A DNA stretch of 64,000 bases from Bradyrhizobium iriomotense (GCF_018130765.1 NZ_JAFCJZ010000003.1:186001-250000); one strand, 5' to 3'; counted from the stretch's first letter, positions 8,344 to 17,486 are shown. Numbers and translations: made by a program. Notes: a model not told the origin generated them from the letters alone.

Positions 8344-9482
8344 AGGTGACGATCTGCGGCGCAGGGCGCACCGGGCATTTGAATGCCGTGCTCTTCAAGC
8401 AGCGGCCAGATATCACTGTTTCCGTCCTGACGGGAGCGCCTGCGGTCGCCGACCGGTGGGCGGGCGGTGATGGCGTTTGGCGGGCACAGACGCCCGACGG
8501 CCGCCTGTTGAGTGGGCGACCAGACTATGTTGGCATCGATCCGAGTAAGGCACTCGTCGACACCGACATGGTGATCGTGACGCAGCCGGCCCACGCGCGG
8601 CCCGCGCTTCTCCACGGCTTCGCACGGCATGTGCCTCGGGACAAGCTGGTTTATGTCGGCGCGATTCCTGGCTTTTGCGGCTTCAACTGGCTCGCGGCCA
8701 AAGCTCTTTCGGGCGTGGACAATGTGGTGATCTGGGGCATGAAGGACGTGCCGCATACCGCTTTTGATCTGGCGCCGGGTGAGCGGGTTCGTATGGGTGG
8801 GGCCAAGGCTCAGCTCTTTGCGGCGCTCCATCGCCGCGAGACCGCCGCGAGCCGCGACAAGCTTCAGGCGATGCTGAGCCGCCTTTACGAAGCTCCGGTC
8901 ACCCTGCTGCGTGACTATCTCGAAATCACCCTGACGCCGGGCAACGCATTGATGCATCCCGCCGTGCTCTATGCCTTGATCGGTCCCGGCGCCCCCTGGG
9001 AGAACGAGCCCTTTGATCGTCCTCTATGCTGGTGGAGCGATTGCCCGCGCTCGGGTGCTGAATTGCTGGAGGCCTGCGATGCGGAAAACCAGGCAATCTG
9101 TCGTTCGGTTGAGCTACGTTTGGGCATTGATCTGAGCTCAGTGAAGCCGCTGCGACAGGAACTGATCGAGGCCTACGGCAGCCAGATCGAGGACGATCGG
9201 TCCATGTATACGCTGTTGCGAACCAACCGTGCTTACGCCGGCATTCACGCTCCGCTTGTTCCCAATCCCGACGGACCCGGCCTTGTCATCGATCGCGCAA
9301 GCCGCGCCTTCCACGAAGACATAGCTTGCGGGCAGGCGCTGCTTGTGGAATTGGCCACGCGGCTTGAAGTGGCAACGCCGGCGATTGCGAAAACTTACAA
9401 CTGGGCACTCAACTACCACGGCGGGTTTGCAGAGAGTGCGCCGGCCTGTTTGCCCATCGGCTGGCCGGAGGAAGCGTCGTGA
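8340..9482 (+). CDS. Opine (octopine/nopaline-type) dehydrogenase
   Basis: 380 residues. An N-terminal Rossmann domain opens with VTICGAGRTGHLNAV (residues 3-17). The C-terminal helical domain carries TPGNALMHPAVLYALIGPG with H206, matching the conserved Asn...His-Pro region that holds the catalytic His of opine dehydrogenases. These enzymes join an amine and a 2-oxo acid by NAD(P)H-dependent reductive amination, or run the reverse. At this place in a staphyloferrin-B-type locus one expects SbnB, from a different family. Here the enzyme could cleave the SbnA-type product oxidatively or build a carboxyalkyl-amine cap. Overlaps both neighbours by 4 bases, so it is certainly part of the operon. 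Confidence 0.85.
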   Translation: MKVTICGAGRTGHLNAVLFKQRPDITVSVLTGAPAVADRWAGGDGVWRAQTPDGRLLSGRPDYVGIDPSKALVDTDMVIVTQPAHARPALLHGFARHVPRDKLVYVGAIPGFCGFNWLAAKALSGVDNVVIWGMKDVPHTAFDLAPGERVRMGGAKAQLFAALHRRETAASRDKLQAMLSRLYEAPVTLLRDYLEITLTPGNALMHPAVLYALIGPGAPWENEPFDRPLCWWSDCPRSGAELLEACDAENQAICRSVELRLGIDLSSVKPLRQELIEAYGSQIEDDRSMYTLLRTNRAYAGIHAPLVPNPDGPGLVIDRASRAFHEDIACGQALLVELATRLEVATPAIAKTYNWALNYHGGFAESAPACLPIGWPEEAS

Positions 9483-11368
9483 AGAACAAGGTGCTCTCCT
9501 CCGCAGATGCCGAAGCCCGGGTGCGCGACGCGCAGCTTTGGTCGGCCGCATCGCGTAATGCGCTCAACCGGTTGGTTCGCTGCCTGTTTGCCGAGCGTCT
9601 TCTTGAACCGGATGCATTATTGTGGGCGCGCGACGGCAACCAAGCATGGCTTCCCTTTGGGCCGTCGCGTGGGGGCCTGCAATTCAGCGACCTGCGGCGT
9701 GCGCCTGCCGGAACATTGCTAAATCGTGGTCCTATTGAATTCCTGGACGAGACCGGCACACGATCCTCGATCGACGACCCCTCCGAGCTCATCAGGCTGG
9801 TCACGCCCAGCCTGGCGATCCCGCCCGCATCGGATGGCGTGCAGCATCTATTGCGCGACGTTGAGAACAGCATGCGCAACGACGTCCTGGCACGCCGTCA
9901 CCGGGAGCACTGGAGCGCCGATCTGCGAGGGAAGGTCGCCGAAGCAGGCGTGCAGGGGTTTCTCGCATATCTGCAAAAGAGCCAACCACCGCATCTGACG
10001 GCGATGGCTCTCGATCAATGGGGCGCGCTGGAAGGGCATCCCTTCTATCCGACGTGGAAGGCCAAGCCAAACCTGTCGCCCGAGGACGTCACGGCCTTGT
10101 CGCCTGAGTTCGGTGCGCGCGTGCGCGTTCGAATCGCAGCGTTGCGCAAGGAGTGGTCCTATGTTGAGAAGATGCCCCATGTCGGCAGCTATTCGGAATG
10201 GTTCGCGCAGAACTTCCCCGAGCTCTGGCGCGACTGGGCCGCAGGATTGATTGCACGTGGGAAGTCCCCTGAGGACTGGGTACCTCTGCCTGTCCATATC
10301 TGGCACCTCGACAATTTCGTGCACCGCGAATTTTCATCCGAAATCGCTTCCGGAGCCTTCGATCCTGACGGCCCAGAGGTTGTGACGCTGCCGTCAATGT
10401 CGTTCCGCACAATGCTGCCGGATACACAGGAACCGAGGCCCTTTATCAAACTGCCGGTGGCGATCTGGATGACCAGCGAACAGCGCACTCTGCAGGCCAA
10501 GTCGATTCACATGGGGCCGCGTCTTAGCACTCTGATTTCCGATATTCTGTCAAAGGAGAGGGATATCTCCGACAGGTTGGAGATCTTCACCGAAGAGCTG
10601 GGGGCGATCCTGCATCACCCCGCAACGGGCGACGAGCATCCGGGCCGTTTCCTTTCGGTTGTCTACCGCAATTCCGAGGCTCTGGCACGGGACGATGGAT
10701 TGCTGCCGATTACCGTCGCGGCACTGTTGACGGCGAGCCCGATCGATGGCCGCCCGCTCATTTGCGAATTGATTGCACGAAACGGCAATGAGAGCGAAGC
10801 AGAGATATCTGCGTTCTTCCGCGCCTATGTGGAGACCGTCATCCGGCCCACGCTCGCCATGTATCTGCTTTACGGGATTGCCTTCGAGGCGCATCAGCAA
10901 AACAGCACGATCCTGTTCGACGAAGCTGGCCGCCCGCAAAAACTCCTGATCCGTGATTTCGGTGACGGCCGCAGTTTTTCACCGCTCTCTAGGGAACGAG
11001 GGCACCAGCTCAAGCCTTTCACTCGCGCGGGGATATTACCCACCACGTTCGATGACGATATCAGTCTTGTGCGTTCGTTTGTCATCGACGCGTGCTTCGT
11101 CTGTCACCTCCACGAGATGGCACTGTGCCTCCGCGAACATTATTCTATGTCGGGTGCAGGCCTCTGGCGGATCTTGCGGGAGGAGACCGAGGCAGTTTTC
11201 GACACGATCAGGCCGCGCATGTTGTCGGACGTTTTCTGGCAGGAGGAACTCACGGCCTTTCTTGAAAAACCCTGGCGGAGTCGTTCGGTGCTGCGGATGC
11301 ACTTGGAGCGCTATCGCGACTATCGGGTTGAGCACGAGTTGCCAAATCCACTGGCGGGAGCGCAATGA
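9479..11368 (+). CDS. NIS siderophore synthetase (IucA/IucC family)
   Basis: 629 residues, full length for the family. ATP-dependent ligase that activates a carboxylate (citrate, malate-like or 2-oxoglutarate) and couples it to an amine. Family motifs in order: GHPFYPTWK at about 184-192, LPSMSFRTM near 305, [15 protein letters not shown] near 323, FEAHQQNS near 468 and IRDFGDGR near 490. It is the only NIS enzyme in the locus, so the product should carry one such bond type, unlike staphyloferrin B with three synthetases. Subtype A, B or C cannot be assigned by eye. GTG start in a GTGA overlap with the dehydrogenase gene. Confidence 0.93.
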   Translation: MKNKVLSSADAEARVRDAQLWSAASRNALNRLVRCLFAERLLEPDALLWARDGNQAWLPFGPSRGGLQFSDLRRAPAGTLLNRGPIEFLDETGTRSSIDDPSELIRLVTPSLAIPPASDGVQHLLRDVENSMRNDVLARRHREHWSADLRGKVAEAGVQGFLAYLQKSQPPHLTAMALDQWGALEGHPFYPTWKAKPNLSPEDVTALSPEFGARVRVRIAALRKEWSYVEKMPHVGSYSEWFAQNFPELWRDWAAGLIARGKSPEDWVPLPVHIWHLDNFVHREFSSEIASGAFDPDGPEVVTLPSMSFRTMLPDTQEPRPFIKLPVAIWMTSEQRTLQAKSIHMGPRLSTLISDILSKERDISDRLEIFTEELGAILHHPATGDEHPGRFLSVVYRNSEALARDDGLLPITVAALLTASPIDGRPLICELIARNGNESEAEISAFFRAYVETVIRPTLAMYLLYGIAFEAHQQNSTILFDEAGRPQKLLIRDFGDGRSFSPLSRERGHQLKPFTRAGILPTTFDDDISLVRSFVIDACFVCHLHEMALCLREHYSMSGAGLWRILREETEAVFDTIRPRMLSDVFWQEELTAFLEKPWRSRSVLRMHLERYRDYRVEHELPNPLAGAQ

Positions 11369-12582
11369 CAAATGCTTCCGTCGCGGTTCGCGGCTTCGGA
11401 CCTGTTTTTGCTTTGCTGTTCGGCCTGCAATTCGTTTCCATGGGGGCGATGGAAATGAGCGGTCCATTCTGGCCGATCCAGATCAAGGCATTGAGCCCAT
11501 CCAACGGCGTCTTCGGACTGGCAGGCGTTGCCGTCTATGTCGGCCCGATGATCGGAATGTCTCTCACCAGCGCCCTTTGGGGGCGAGTCGGCGATCGCTA
11601 TGGCAACCGGCTGATGATGGTTCGCGCGCTCGGCGGTCTGGCCGTCACGCAGCTACTCGTTGCCATTGCACCGGATGTCTGGACGATCATGGCGTTGCGC
11701 TTCCTGCAAGGTGGCTGCGCCGGCTATATCGCCCCGGCCCAGGCCTATGGCGTCCAGATCACCGGCGGGAAGGATCGCGCAAGCCTCTTTGCCTGGCTTC
11801 AGGTTGCCACCAACGTGGGCTCGCTGGGTGGCGCTTTCCTGGGTGGGCTCATTCTCGATCGCTTCCCTTTTGCGGCCGTCAATCTGACGGCCGGGATAAT
11901 TTGTGCGCTGTGCGCTGCCGTTGCCTGGTCGAGCCTGCCGGTGCCGGCGCCAGGAGCGGTTGTTGAGAATCCCGGAAACGCAGCTACGGCAAAACCTTCG
12001 ACGTCGACCGTGGTTCCGATCGCAGCTCTCCTTGCCTTGATGGGAATGCTGCTGGCCAGCCGCATGGTCCTCCAAGTTCCTTTCTCATTGTACATGACCC
12101 AGGTATTTGGTGTCCGGCACTGGGTGTCCGGCCTGACCTATGGGCTACTGGCTTGTGGCTTTGTTCTGGCCGCGCCGCTGTGGGCGCGACTCTTTGAGAA
12201 TCGAACGCCATCCTATGTGCTGGGGGGCAACGTGCTCATTTCGGCCGCGTGCGCGTTGGTTACGCATCTGGCCGGCGGCACGGGCTCGGTTGCCGTGTTC
12301 GCGCTCCTGTATTTTATCTGGGGCGCGCTTCTTGGGGGAACGACGCCGGTTCTCCTCGCGCATGTTTCGACAACTGCGGCCAATGATCGGCAAGGGTCGG
12401 TTCTGGGTCTTGCGCAAGCGTCCCAGCAAATCGCTTCCGCAAGCGGCATCATTGCCGGCGTCAGCGTTACGCAGCTCTTTGGTCTTGAAGCCGCGTTTCC
12501 GCTCGTCGCGACGCTCTACGCTTTGTCATTCTTGTCGGCGCTGGGCATCTGGCTCAAGACTGCGCACCCCAAAGGAAGCTGA
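11365..12582 (+). CDS. MFS exporter of the siderophore locus
   Basis: 405 residues with 12 hydrophobic segments and an MFS loop 2-3 motif ([16 protein letters not shown]). The order of genes, with an ATGA overlap to the NIS synthetase, matches other NIS siderophore operons in which an MFS pump of this type (SbnD-like) secretes the product. Expected in the inner membrane, proton-driven export. No substrate-specific motif is visible, so the assignment to siderophore export rests on context. Confidence 0.88.
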   Translation: MTNASVAVRGFGPVFALLFGLQFVSMGAMEMSGPFWPIQIKALSPSNGVFGLAGVAVYVGPMIGMSLTSALWGRVGDRYGNRLMMVRALGGLAVTQLLVAIAPDVWTIMALRFLQGGCAGYIAPAQAYGVQITGGKDRASLFAWLQVATNVGSLGGAFLGGLILDRFPFAAVNLTAGIICALCAAVAWSSLPVPAPGAVVENPGNAATAKPSTSTVVPIAALLALMGMLLASRMVLQVPFSLYMTQVFGVRHWVSGLTYGLLACGFVLAAPLWARLFENRTPSYVLGGNVLISAACALVTHLAGGTGSVAVFALLYFIWGALLGGTTPVLLAHVSTTAANDRQGSVLGLAQASQQIASASGIIAGVSVTQLFGLEAAFPLVATLYALSFLSALGIWLKTAHPKGS

Positions 12583-12584
12583 CG

Positions 12585-12889
12585 ATGACGGAATATCAAT
12601 CGCTGCTGCATGCCGCGGTGACTGCACTTGTCCTGACCGCCTTGCTTCCGACAGCAGCTGCTGCCGACGAACCTGGACCGACGCAGACACAAGCGCCGCT
12701 GAGCTCCCTTCGTTCAAGGGCCAGGAAGACAGCCTGATCGACATTGAATCGGCGATCATCCAGAAGCCTGATGTGGTGGTGTGCACGGAGGACGGAATGG
12801 CTTCATCAGGAGAACGCCATGCAGGGGAACTCGGTGAACGCCGCGGTGCGTGTGCACTCAGGGCTTCGTGTGCGCCCTGTGTGCACTGA
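12585..12889 (+). pseudogene. Remnant of a periplasmic siderophore-binding protein
   Basis: Starting 2 bases after the exporter, an ATG opens a 50-codon frame with a clear Sec signal peptide (ALVLTALLPTAAAADE) that stops at 12737. In another frame from about 12690 the DNA reads LPSFKGQEDSLIDIESAII then QKPDVVVCTEDG, which fits the domain I motif of ferric-siderophore binding proteins (S-L-E-x-I-L-x-L-K-P-D-L-V). The simplest reading is an ABC-type siderophore-binding gene (FepB/FhuD-like) reduced to its first 100 or so codons and frameshifted. Position right after the exporter supports this. The stop-truncated 50-residue peptide could still be made but would be functionless. Confidence 0.5.
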
Positions 12890-13030
12890 GACCCAAATTT
12901 GGTGTTTTGGCATCTACCCAGGGGATATGAATCTGTAAAAAAGCAAAATATATCAAGGCTTGTTCATGCTGGATTTGCCAATCGGTCCGGCCCGTTAGAG
13001 GCGCGAATGGCGCCAAAATAGATCAATGAA

Positions 13031-14026
13031 ATGAACCGCTTAGACCGCAAATTTTCCTGCGCACCGATGATGGATTGGACTGACCGGCATTGCCGGGTGT
13101 TCCACCGTCACCTGACCCAACGGGCGCTGCTCTATACGGAGATGCTGACGACTGGTGCCGTCATTCACGGCGATCGGGAACGGCTGCTTGGGTTCGATGG
13201 GATAGAGCACCCTGTGGCGCTTCAGCTTGGCGGCTCGGATCCGCGCGAGCTCGCGCTGGCCGCGCGGATCGGCGAGGATTTCGGCTATGACGAGATCAAC
13301 CTCAATGTCGGTTGTCCGTCCGACCGCGTGAAGGACGGCCGCTTCGGCGCCTGTTTGATGGCAGAGCCGGAGCTCGTGGCGCGGTGCGTCGACGCGATGA
13401 AGCGGGCGGTCGCCGTGCCCGTCACGGTGAAGTGCCGCATCGGCATCGATGACCAGGATCCTGAAATGGCGCTCGATACGCTTGCGCGCGCGGTGGTTGC
13501 GTCCGGCTGCGACGCGTTGATCGTGCACGCCCGAAAGGCCTGGCTCAATGGATTGTCGCCGAAGGAGAACCGCGACATCCCGCCGCTTGATTACGATCGC
13601 GTCTATCGTCTCAAGCGCGCGATGCCCGATGTGCCTGTCATCATCAATGGCGGCATCCCTGATATCGATGAGGCGAAGGCGCATCTTGAGCATGTCGACG
13701 GCGTGATGCTCGGCCGCGCCGCCTATCAGGAGCCGTGGCGGCTGCTCGCGGTCGATCACGAGATTTTCGGCGCGCCGGCGCCGCACGCGACCATGCAGGA
13801 CGCGCTTGCGGCGATGATGCCCTACATCGAGGAGCAGCTCGCGCGCGGCACGCGGCTGCACGCCATCACGCGGCATTTCGTCGGCGCCTTCCACGCCGTG
13901 CCCGGCGCACGTGCGTTCCGCCGGCATCTCGCCGAGCAGGGTGTCAAGCCGGGCGCAGGCCTCGACGTGCTGCGCGATGCGATCGCGCGCATTGGTGCGC
14001 GCGTGCCGGCGGAGGCCGCTGCTTAG
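13031..14026 (+). CDS. dusA: tRNA-dihydrouridine synthase A
   Basis: 331 residues, FMN-dependent reductase that makes dihydrouridine at positions 20/20a of the tRNA D-loop. The N-terminus FSCAPMMDWTDRHCRVFHR and the active-site segment INLNVGCPSDRVKDGRFG (catalytic Cys in GCPS) are diagnostic of DusA. VIINGGIPD and VDGVMLGRAAYQEPW are FMN-phosphate contacts. The family length is normal. ATG 13031 is followed directly by the conserved start. Single gene, convergent with the porin gene, with a hairpin between them. Confidence 0.95.
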   Translation: MNRLDRKFSCAPMMDWTDRHCRVFHRHLTQRALLYTEMLTTGAVIHGDRERLLGFDGIEHPVALQLGGSDPRELALAARIGEDFGYDEINLNVGCPSDRVKDGRFGACLMAEPELVARCVDAMKRAVAVPVTVKCRIGIDDQDPEMALDTLARAVVASGCDALIVHARKAWLNGLSPKENRDIPPLDYDRVYRLKRAMPDVPVIINGGIPDIDEAKAHLEHVDGVMLGRAAYQEPWRLLAVDHEIFGAPAPHATMQDALAAMMPYIEEQLARGTRLHAITRHFVGAFHAVPGARAFRRHLAEQGVKPGAGLDVLRDAIARIGARVPAEAAA

Positions 14027-14047
14027 CCGCGCCCATACAATATAGGA

Positions 14048-14067
14048 GCCGGATCGCAGGATCCGGC
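14048..14067. terminator. Hairpin between convergent dusA and porin genes
   Basis: Perfect 8-bp stem gccggatc / gatccggc with a 4-base loop, lying between the two stops. There is no T run on either side, so it may be a weak or bidirectional terminator, or an mRNA-stabilising hairpin. Confidence 0.45.
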
Positions 14068-14084
14068 CCTTGGTCGATCCGCAA

Positions 14085-14753
14085 TCAGCGGAACAGGTCG
14101 AAATGATAGTTCACGCCGACGCGGAAGGTGTGGAATTTCGCGGCATTCCAGTCCGGCAGATCGTCGTGCTTGAACTCGGTGTAGAGATACTCGGCCTTGG
14201 CCGACCATTTCGGCAGGAATGCCCACTCGACGCCGCCGCCTGCGGTCCAGCCCATCTTCATCTTGTTGATCGGGCCGTCCTTCAATTCGCCCGCGGCAAG
14301 ACCCGCGGTCCCGAAGAACAGCAACCGTGAATCCATCGTCGCGATGCCGGCGCGGGCCCGGCCGGTCATGAACCAGGGGATGCTGACGGCGGCGCTGTTG
14401 AGCGCATCGTGGTTCTTGATATCTCCCCCCTCGAAGTCGTTCTCGATGCCGACCACGAAGATCGGCGAGAGCTGATAGTTGTAGCCGACTTGCACGCCGC
14501 CGAAGGCACCCTTGACCTTGCCGCCGCTCACGCCGACGAGGTTGTTGAAGGCATCGTCGCCGCTCTCGGTGTAACCCGCGTTGAGGCCCGCATAGAGACC
14601 CGTCCACGAATAGACCGGCTGCGGGGCCGTGTAGGCGGCGGAGGGCGCAGCATAGCGCGGCGACAGGTCGGCAGCGCTGGCACTGCCCGCGGCGACCGTC
14701 GCGGCAAAGGGCAGGGCGCGCATCAGGCGACGTAAGGCGGCTCTGGCAGTCAT
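14085..14753 (-). CDS. Omp25/RopB-like outer-membrane beta-barrel protein
   Basis: 222 residues with a Sec signal peptide (LPFAATVAAGSASAADL) and then an eight-strand-type barrel: YSWTGLYAGLNAGYTESG, VGYNYQLSPIFVVGIE, GWTAGGGVEWAFLPKWSAKAEYLY, and the closing strand FRVGVNYHFDLFR with a terminal hydrophobic-x-hydrophobic pattern. This is the Omp25/RopB/Omp31 group of rhizobial and brucella surface proteins. A good sigma-70-like promoter overlapping a palindrome lies 70-100 bp upstream, suggesting regulated expression. Exact role unknown; structural porin or surface protein is likely. Confidence 0.88.
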   Translation of the reverse strand: MTARAALRRLMRALPFAATVAAGSASAADLSPRYAAPSAAYTAPQPVYSWTGLYAGLNAGYTESGDDAFNNLVGVSGGKVKGAFGGVQVGYNYQLSPIFVVGIENDFEGGDIKNHDALNSAAVSIPWFMTGRARAGIATMDSRLLFFGTAGLAAGELKDGPINKMKMGWTAGGGVEWAFLPKWSAKAEYLYTEFKHDDLPDWNAAKFHTFRVGVNYHFDLFR

Positions 14754-14825
14754 GACTCAAATCTCCCACTTGGCCGCTTCCGGCGGGAAGCAGCACTTGT
14801 CCAACCCCGATCCGGGAATGCCTCT

Positions 14826-14853
14826 GTTATAAACCGACCAGACGGTTTGTAAA
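14826..14853 (-). promoter_or_regulatory. Porin-gene promoter with TetR-type operator inside
   Basis: Read on the minus strand: TTTACA (14853-14848), a 16-base spacer, then TATAAC (14831-14826). The spacer is a palindrome, AAACCG-ACCAGA-CGGTTT on the plus strand (14831-14848), of the shape bound by TetR-family repressors. A repressor on it would block RNA polymerase directly. No TetR gene lies in the window, so the regulator would be elsewhere. Confidence 0.6.
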
Positions 14854-14920
14854 TAGCGCAAATGCCACACCTCTGCGCATTCGGGCGGGCCTGCCCAGGA
14901 TCGTGGTTGAGATGGAAGGA

Positions 14921-15475
14921 TCAGTCGACCGCGGTGCGCGAGCGGCGATGGCTGCTCTGCAGCTCGGGATAGCCCGTGAGCATCAGCTTGTCGGCGCGCA
15001 CGCCCCAGCTCTCCAGGCGGTCGAGAAAGCTCATGCCGAGCAGATTGGTCTTCATCTGGCCGCGCTGCACGACGAGGGCAGGCACCGATTTCTCGACGAG
15101 ATGGCCGACGGCGAGACGATCGAGCGTGAGCCGGGCCGCTTTGGTGTGGCCGCCTGCGGTCTCCAGGTCGACGTCGTATTCGAGCATTTCCAGCGGCAGC
15201 CCGATCGCTCTCGCTGTCTCCCAGGTCAGCACCACGGAGGTCGCGCCGGTGTCGATCACCATCGGTGTGGCGACGCCGTTGATCTTCGCGCGCAGCGCGA
15301 ATTCGCCGCCCTGGCCGCGCTGGATCTGCACGGCGGGGGGCGGGGCGGCGGCCTGTCCGCGGAAGATGTGCGAGACCTTGTGGCTCGCGCGCGCGATCTG
15401 ATCGGGGTCGCCATAGGCGACGACGGCGCCCGCTGTGCCGGCGAGCATGACGAGGACGAGGAGGAAGCGGATCAT
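14921..15475 (-). CDS. Retropepsin-like aspartic protease (TIGR02281-type)
   Basis: 184 residues. An N-terminal membrane anchor or signal (FLLVLVMLAGTAGAVVAYG) precedes a single pepsin-like half-domain with the catalytic TPMVIDTGATSVVLTW (D-T-G-A) and the later LLGMSFLDRLESW, both typical of the clan AA, TIGR02281 family. Such proteins are thought to act as homodimers on the periplasmic side. The start ATG was chosen because the anchor follows at once; the open frame runs further upstream into the DUF1289 gene. It is 28 bp after that gene on the same strand, so the two are probably co-transcribed. Confidence 0.85.
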   Translation of the reverse strand: MIRFLLVLVMLAGTAGAVVAYGDPDQIARASHKVSHIFRGQAAAPPPAVQIQRGQGGEFALRAKINGVATPMVIDTGATSVVLTWETARAIGLPLEMLEYDVDLETAGGHTKAARLTLDRLAVGHLVEKSVPALVVQRGQMKTNLLGMSFLDRLESWGVRADKLMLTGYPELQSSHRRSRTAVD

Positions 15476-15503
15476 TGCGCACCTCCAAAAGTGCGCAGGC
15501 CGG

Positions 15504-15707
15504 TCAGGGGCGTTTCGGCGATCCCGCGATCGGCTGCAAACCAGCGTCCGCCATGCGTGCTGGCAGCCGCGACATGACCGAGAGCCGTTCCGCGCTCTCC
15601 ATGGCGTGCCAGCGCGCGATCTCCGGCAAGGTGCGGCCGCAGCCAAAGCACAGCTTGGTCTTGGGATCGATCATGCAGACGGCGACGCACGGCGTTTCTT
15701 TGCTCAT
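15504..15707 (-). CDS. DUF1289 small cysteine-rich protein
   Basis: 67 residues. Four cysteines in the pattern TPCVAVCMIDPKTKLCFGCG followed by RTLPEIARWHAMESAER, which is the DUF1289 signature (C-x3-C-x9-C-x2-C, then W-x3-S/A). It probably binds a metal; family function unknown. ATG 15707 begins immediately before the conserved motif; the frame extends 12 codons further without good reason. Confidence 0.88.
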   Translation of the reverse strand: MSKETPCVAVCMIDPKTKLCFGCGRTLPEIARWHAMESAERLSVMSRLPARMADAGLQPIAGSPKRP

Positions 15708-15751
15708 TCGGACATAGTGGAGGATTGTCGGGCATGTCTGCAAGCATCTGG

Positions 15752-17347
15752 TTAGGAGCCCGTGCCTGCGCTCATGATCGGCTTGTGGCGCGGACGACGT
15801 TTGTCGTCGGGTACTGCGGACCCTTCCGGCTGGAGCGGCGGAGAATCGTCCGACAGCGGCGCCAGCGCGCTCATCACCCGCTCCGGCGGGAAGGTGACGA
15901 TCACCTCGGTGCCGATGCGCAGCTTCGATTTCAGCGTGAATGTGCCGCCATGCAGGTCGATCAGGTTCTTGGCGATCGGCAGGCCGAGGCCGGCGCCCTG
16001 TTCGGCCGATTTGATCGAGTTGGAGCCCTGGCCGAAGGAGGCGAGCACCACAGGGATCTCGTCCTCGGGGATGCCGGAGCCGGTATCCTTCACCGACAGA
16101 TATTGTCCGCCCGAAGCGGTCCAGCCGGCCTTGAGCCAGATCTCGCCGCCCTGCGGGGTGAATTTGATCGAGTTGGAGAGCAGGTTGAGCACCACCTGGC
16201 GGATCGCGCGCTCGTCGGCCCAGAGCCGCGGCATCGCCTGCTCGAACACCTCGTGGATGGTGATGCCGCGGCTGGACGCGCGCAGCTTCATCAAATGATG
16301 GCAGTCGGCGACGATGCCGACGAGCGATACGGCTTCCTCGTTGAGCTCGTAACGGCCGGCCTCGATCCGCGACAGATCGAGGATCTCGTTGATGAGGTTG
16401 AGCAGGTGCACGCCGGAATTATGGATGTCCGCCGAGTACTCCTTGTAGACCGGCACTGCATGCGCGCCGAAGATCTCGCTCTTCATCACCTCGGAGAAAC
16501 CGAGGATGGCGTTCAGCGGCGTGCGCAGCTCGTGGCTCATCTGCGCGAGGAAGCGCGACTTGGCGACGTTGGCGGATTCGGCGCGGTGACGCGCTTCGTC
16601 CGAGATCGCCTTGGCCTGTTCCAGTTCGCCGATCAGCGCGTCCTTCTCGGCGCGCGCCTCGAGCGTCGCGAAGGTCGAGGAGTGCAGACGATGCGCCAGC
16701 AGCACGAAATAGCCTTCTGCGGCAATTGCCAGCGCGGCCAGGATGTAATTGTCCAGCGAGCCGATCATCGCAAAGCTCAGTGCCATCGCAACCGCGACCG
16801 GAGCGGTGGCGGCAAGGGCTGCGATCGGCAAGTTGGCGGCCAGCATGCTCGATACTGCGATCACCAGCAGCATCAGGAACATCATCAGCGTTTCCGTGAC
16901 CATGTCGAGCACGGGATGGATCAGGATCGCCATCCAGCACAGGCCGTAGAGCAGGTCGAGCACGACGAAGCGGGTGCGCCAGGCGCGCGTCGCCGCGGGC
17001 GAGGCGGGCGCGGTCAGGAAACGGCGGCAACTGCGGACCATCGCACCGTGGATGCAGAGCATGCCTACGGTCCAGAGTGCGGCCGGGATCGGCTGCATCC
17101 ACAGCCCGAACAGCACGCCGGTGGCGACAACCAGCAGCATCACGACATAGGAGGCGGACAATCGCGTCTGTGCATATTGGCGCAGCATCTCGGCGTCGAA
17201 GGCCGGCCGGGTTCCGCTGGTCGACGTTAACTTATCGCGGGCCTCGCGCACCCGCTGCGCCGCAGCCCTTCGGCTGCTCGCCGATGGAGCGCTCACCGGC
17301 TCGGCCGGAAGCTGCACTACCTCAGGCTTTTCAGCGGGGTTACTCAT
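15752..17347 (-). CDS. PleC/PdhS/DivJ-type membrane histidine kinase
   Basis: 531 residues. A cytoplasmic start is followed by six or so hydrophobic helices (about residues 63-230), a coiled linker (TLEARAEKDALIGELEQAKA), then a HisKA domain with SHELRTPLNAILGFSEVMKS (phosphorylated H272) and an ATPase domain with NLLSNSIKFTP, DTGSGIP and GAGLGLPIAKNL. The H-box continuation IFGAHAVPVYKEYSADIHNS is characteristic of the PdhS/PleC/DivJ group that acts on the cell-cycle regulator DivK in alphaproteobacteria. No response regulator lies beside it, as usual for this group. The sensed signal is unknown. ATG 17347 opens MSNPAEKP. Confidence 0.9.
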   Translation of the reverse strand: MSNPAEKPEVVQLPAEPVSAPSASSRRAAAQRVREARDKLTSTSGTRPAFDAEMLRQYAQTRLSASYVVMLLVVATGVLFGLWMQPIPAALWTVGMLCIHGAMVRSCRRFLTAPASPAATRAWRTRFVVLDLLYGLCWMAILIHPVLDMVTETLMMFLMLLVIAVSSMLAANLPIAALAATAPVAVAMALSFAMIGSLDNYILAALAIAAEGYFVLLAHRLHSSTFATLEARAEKDALIGELEQAKAISDEARHRAESANVAKSRFLAQMSHELRTPLNAILGFSEVMKSEIFGAHAVPVYKEYSADIHNSGVHLLNLINEILDLSRIEAGRYELNEEAVSLVGIVADCHHLMKLRASSRGITIHEVFEQAMPRLWADERAIRQVVLNLLSNSIKFTPQGGEIWLKAGWTASGGQYLSVKDTGSGIPEDEIPVVLASFGQGSNSIKSAEQGAGLGLPIAKNLIDLHGGTFTLKSKLRIGTEVIVTFPPERVMSALAPLSDDSPPLQPEGSAVPDDKRRPRHKPIMSAGTGS

Positions 17348-17486
17348 CGAACAACAACGATTCCTGCCCACGCCGGGCGCGGGCCTTCTGCATTGTCTAT
17401 CTCTGGCAAGAAATCCTTAAGAGGTGACTTAAGGAGCTAAAGAATTACGTTAACCCGGCGTTAATTTTGGGGGGCGATTCACGCCG

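Noticed and set aside
8340..9482. Staphylopine-type metallophore synthesis as the explanation for the opine dehydrogenase
   Set aside because: No nicotianamine-synthase-like (CntL) or histidine racemase (CntK) gene is nearby; instead an NIS synthetase, an SbnA-like and an SbnH-like enzyme are present.
15725..17230. 501-codon plus-strand frame opposite the PdhS-like kinase
   Set aside because: Antisense shadow without a ribosome binding site or recognisable domain.
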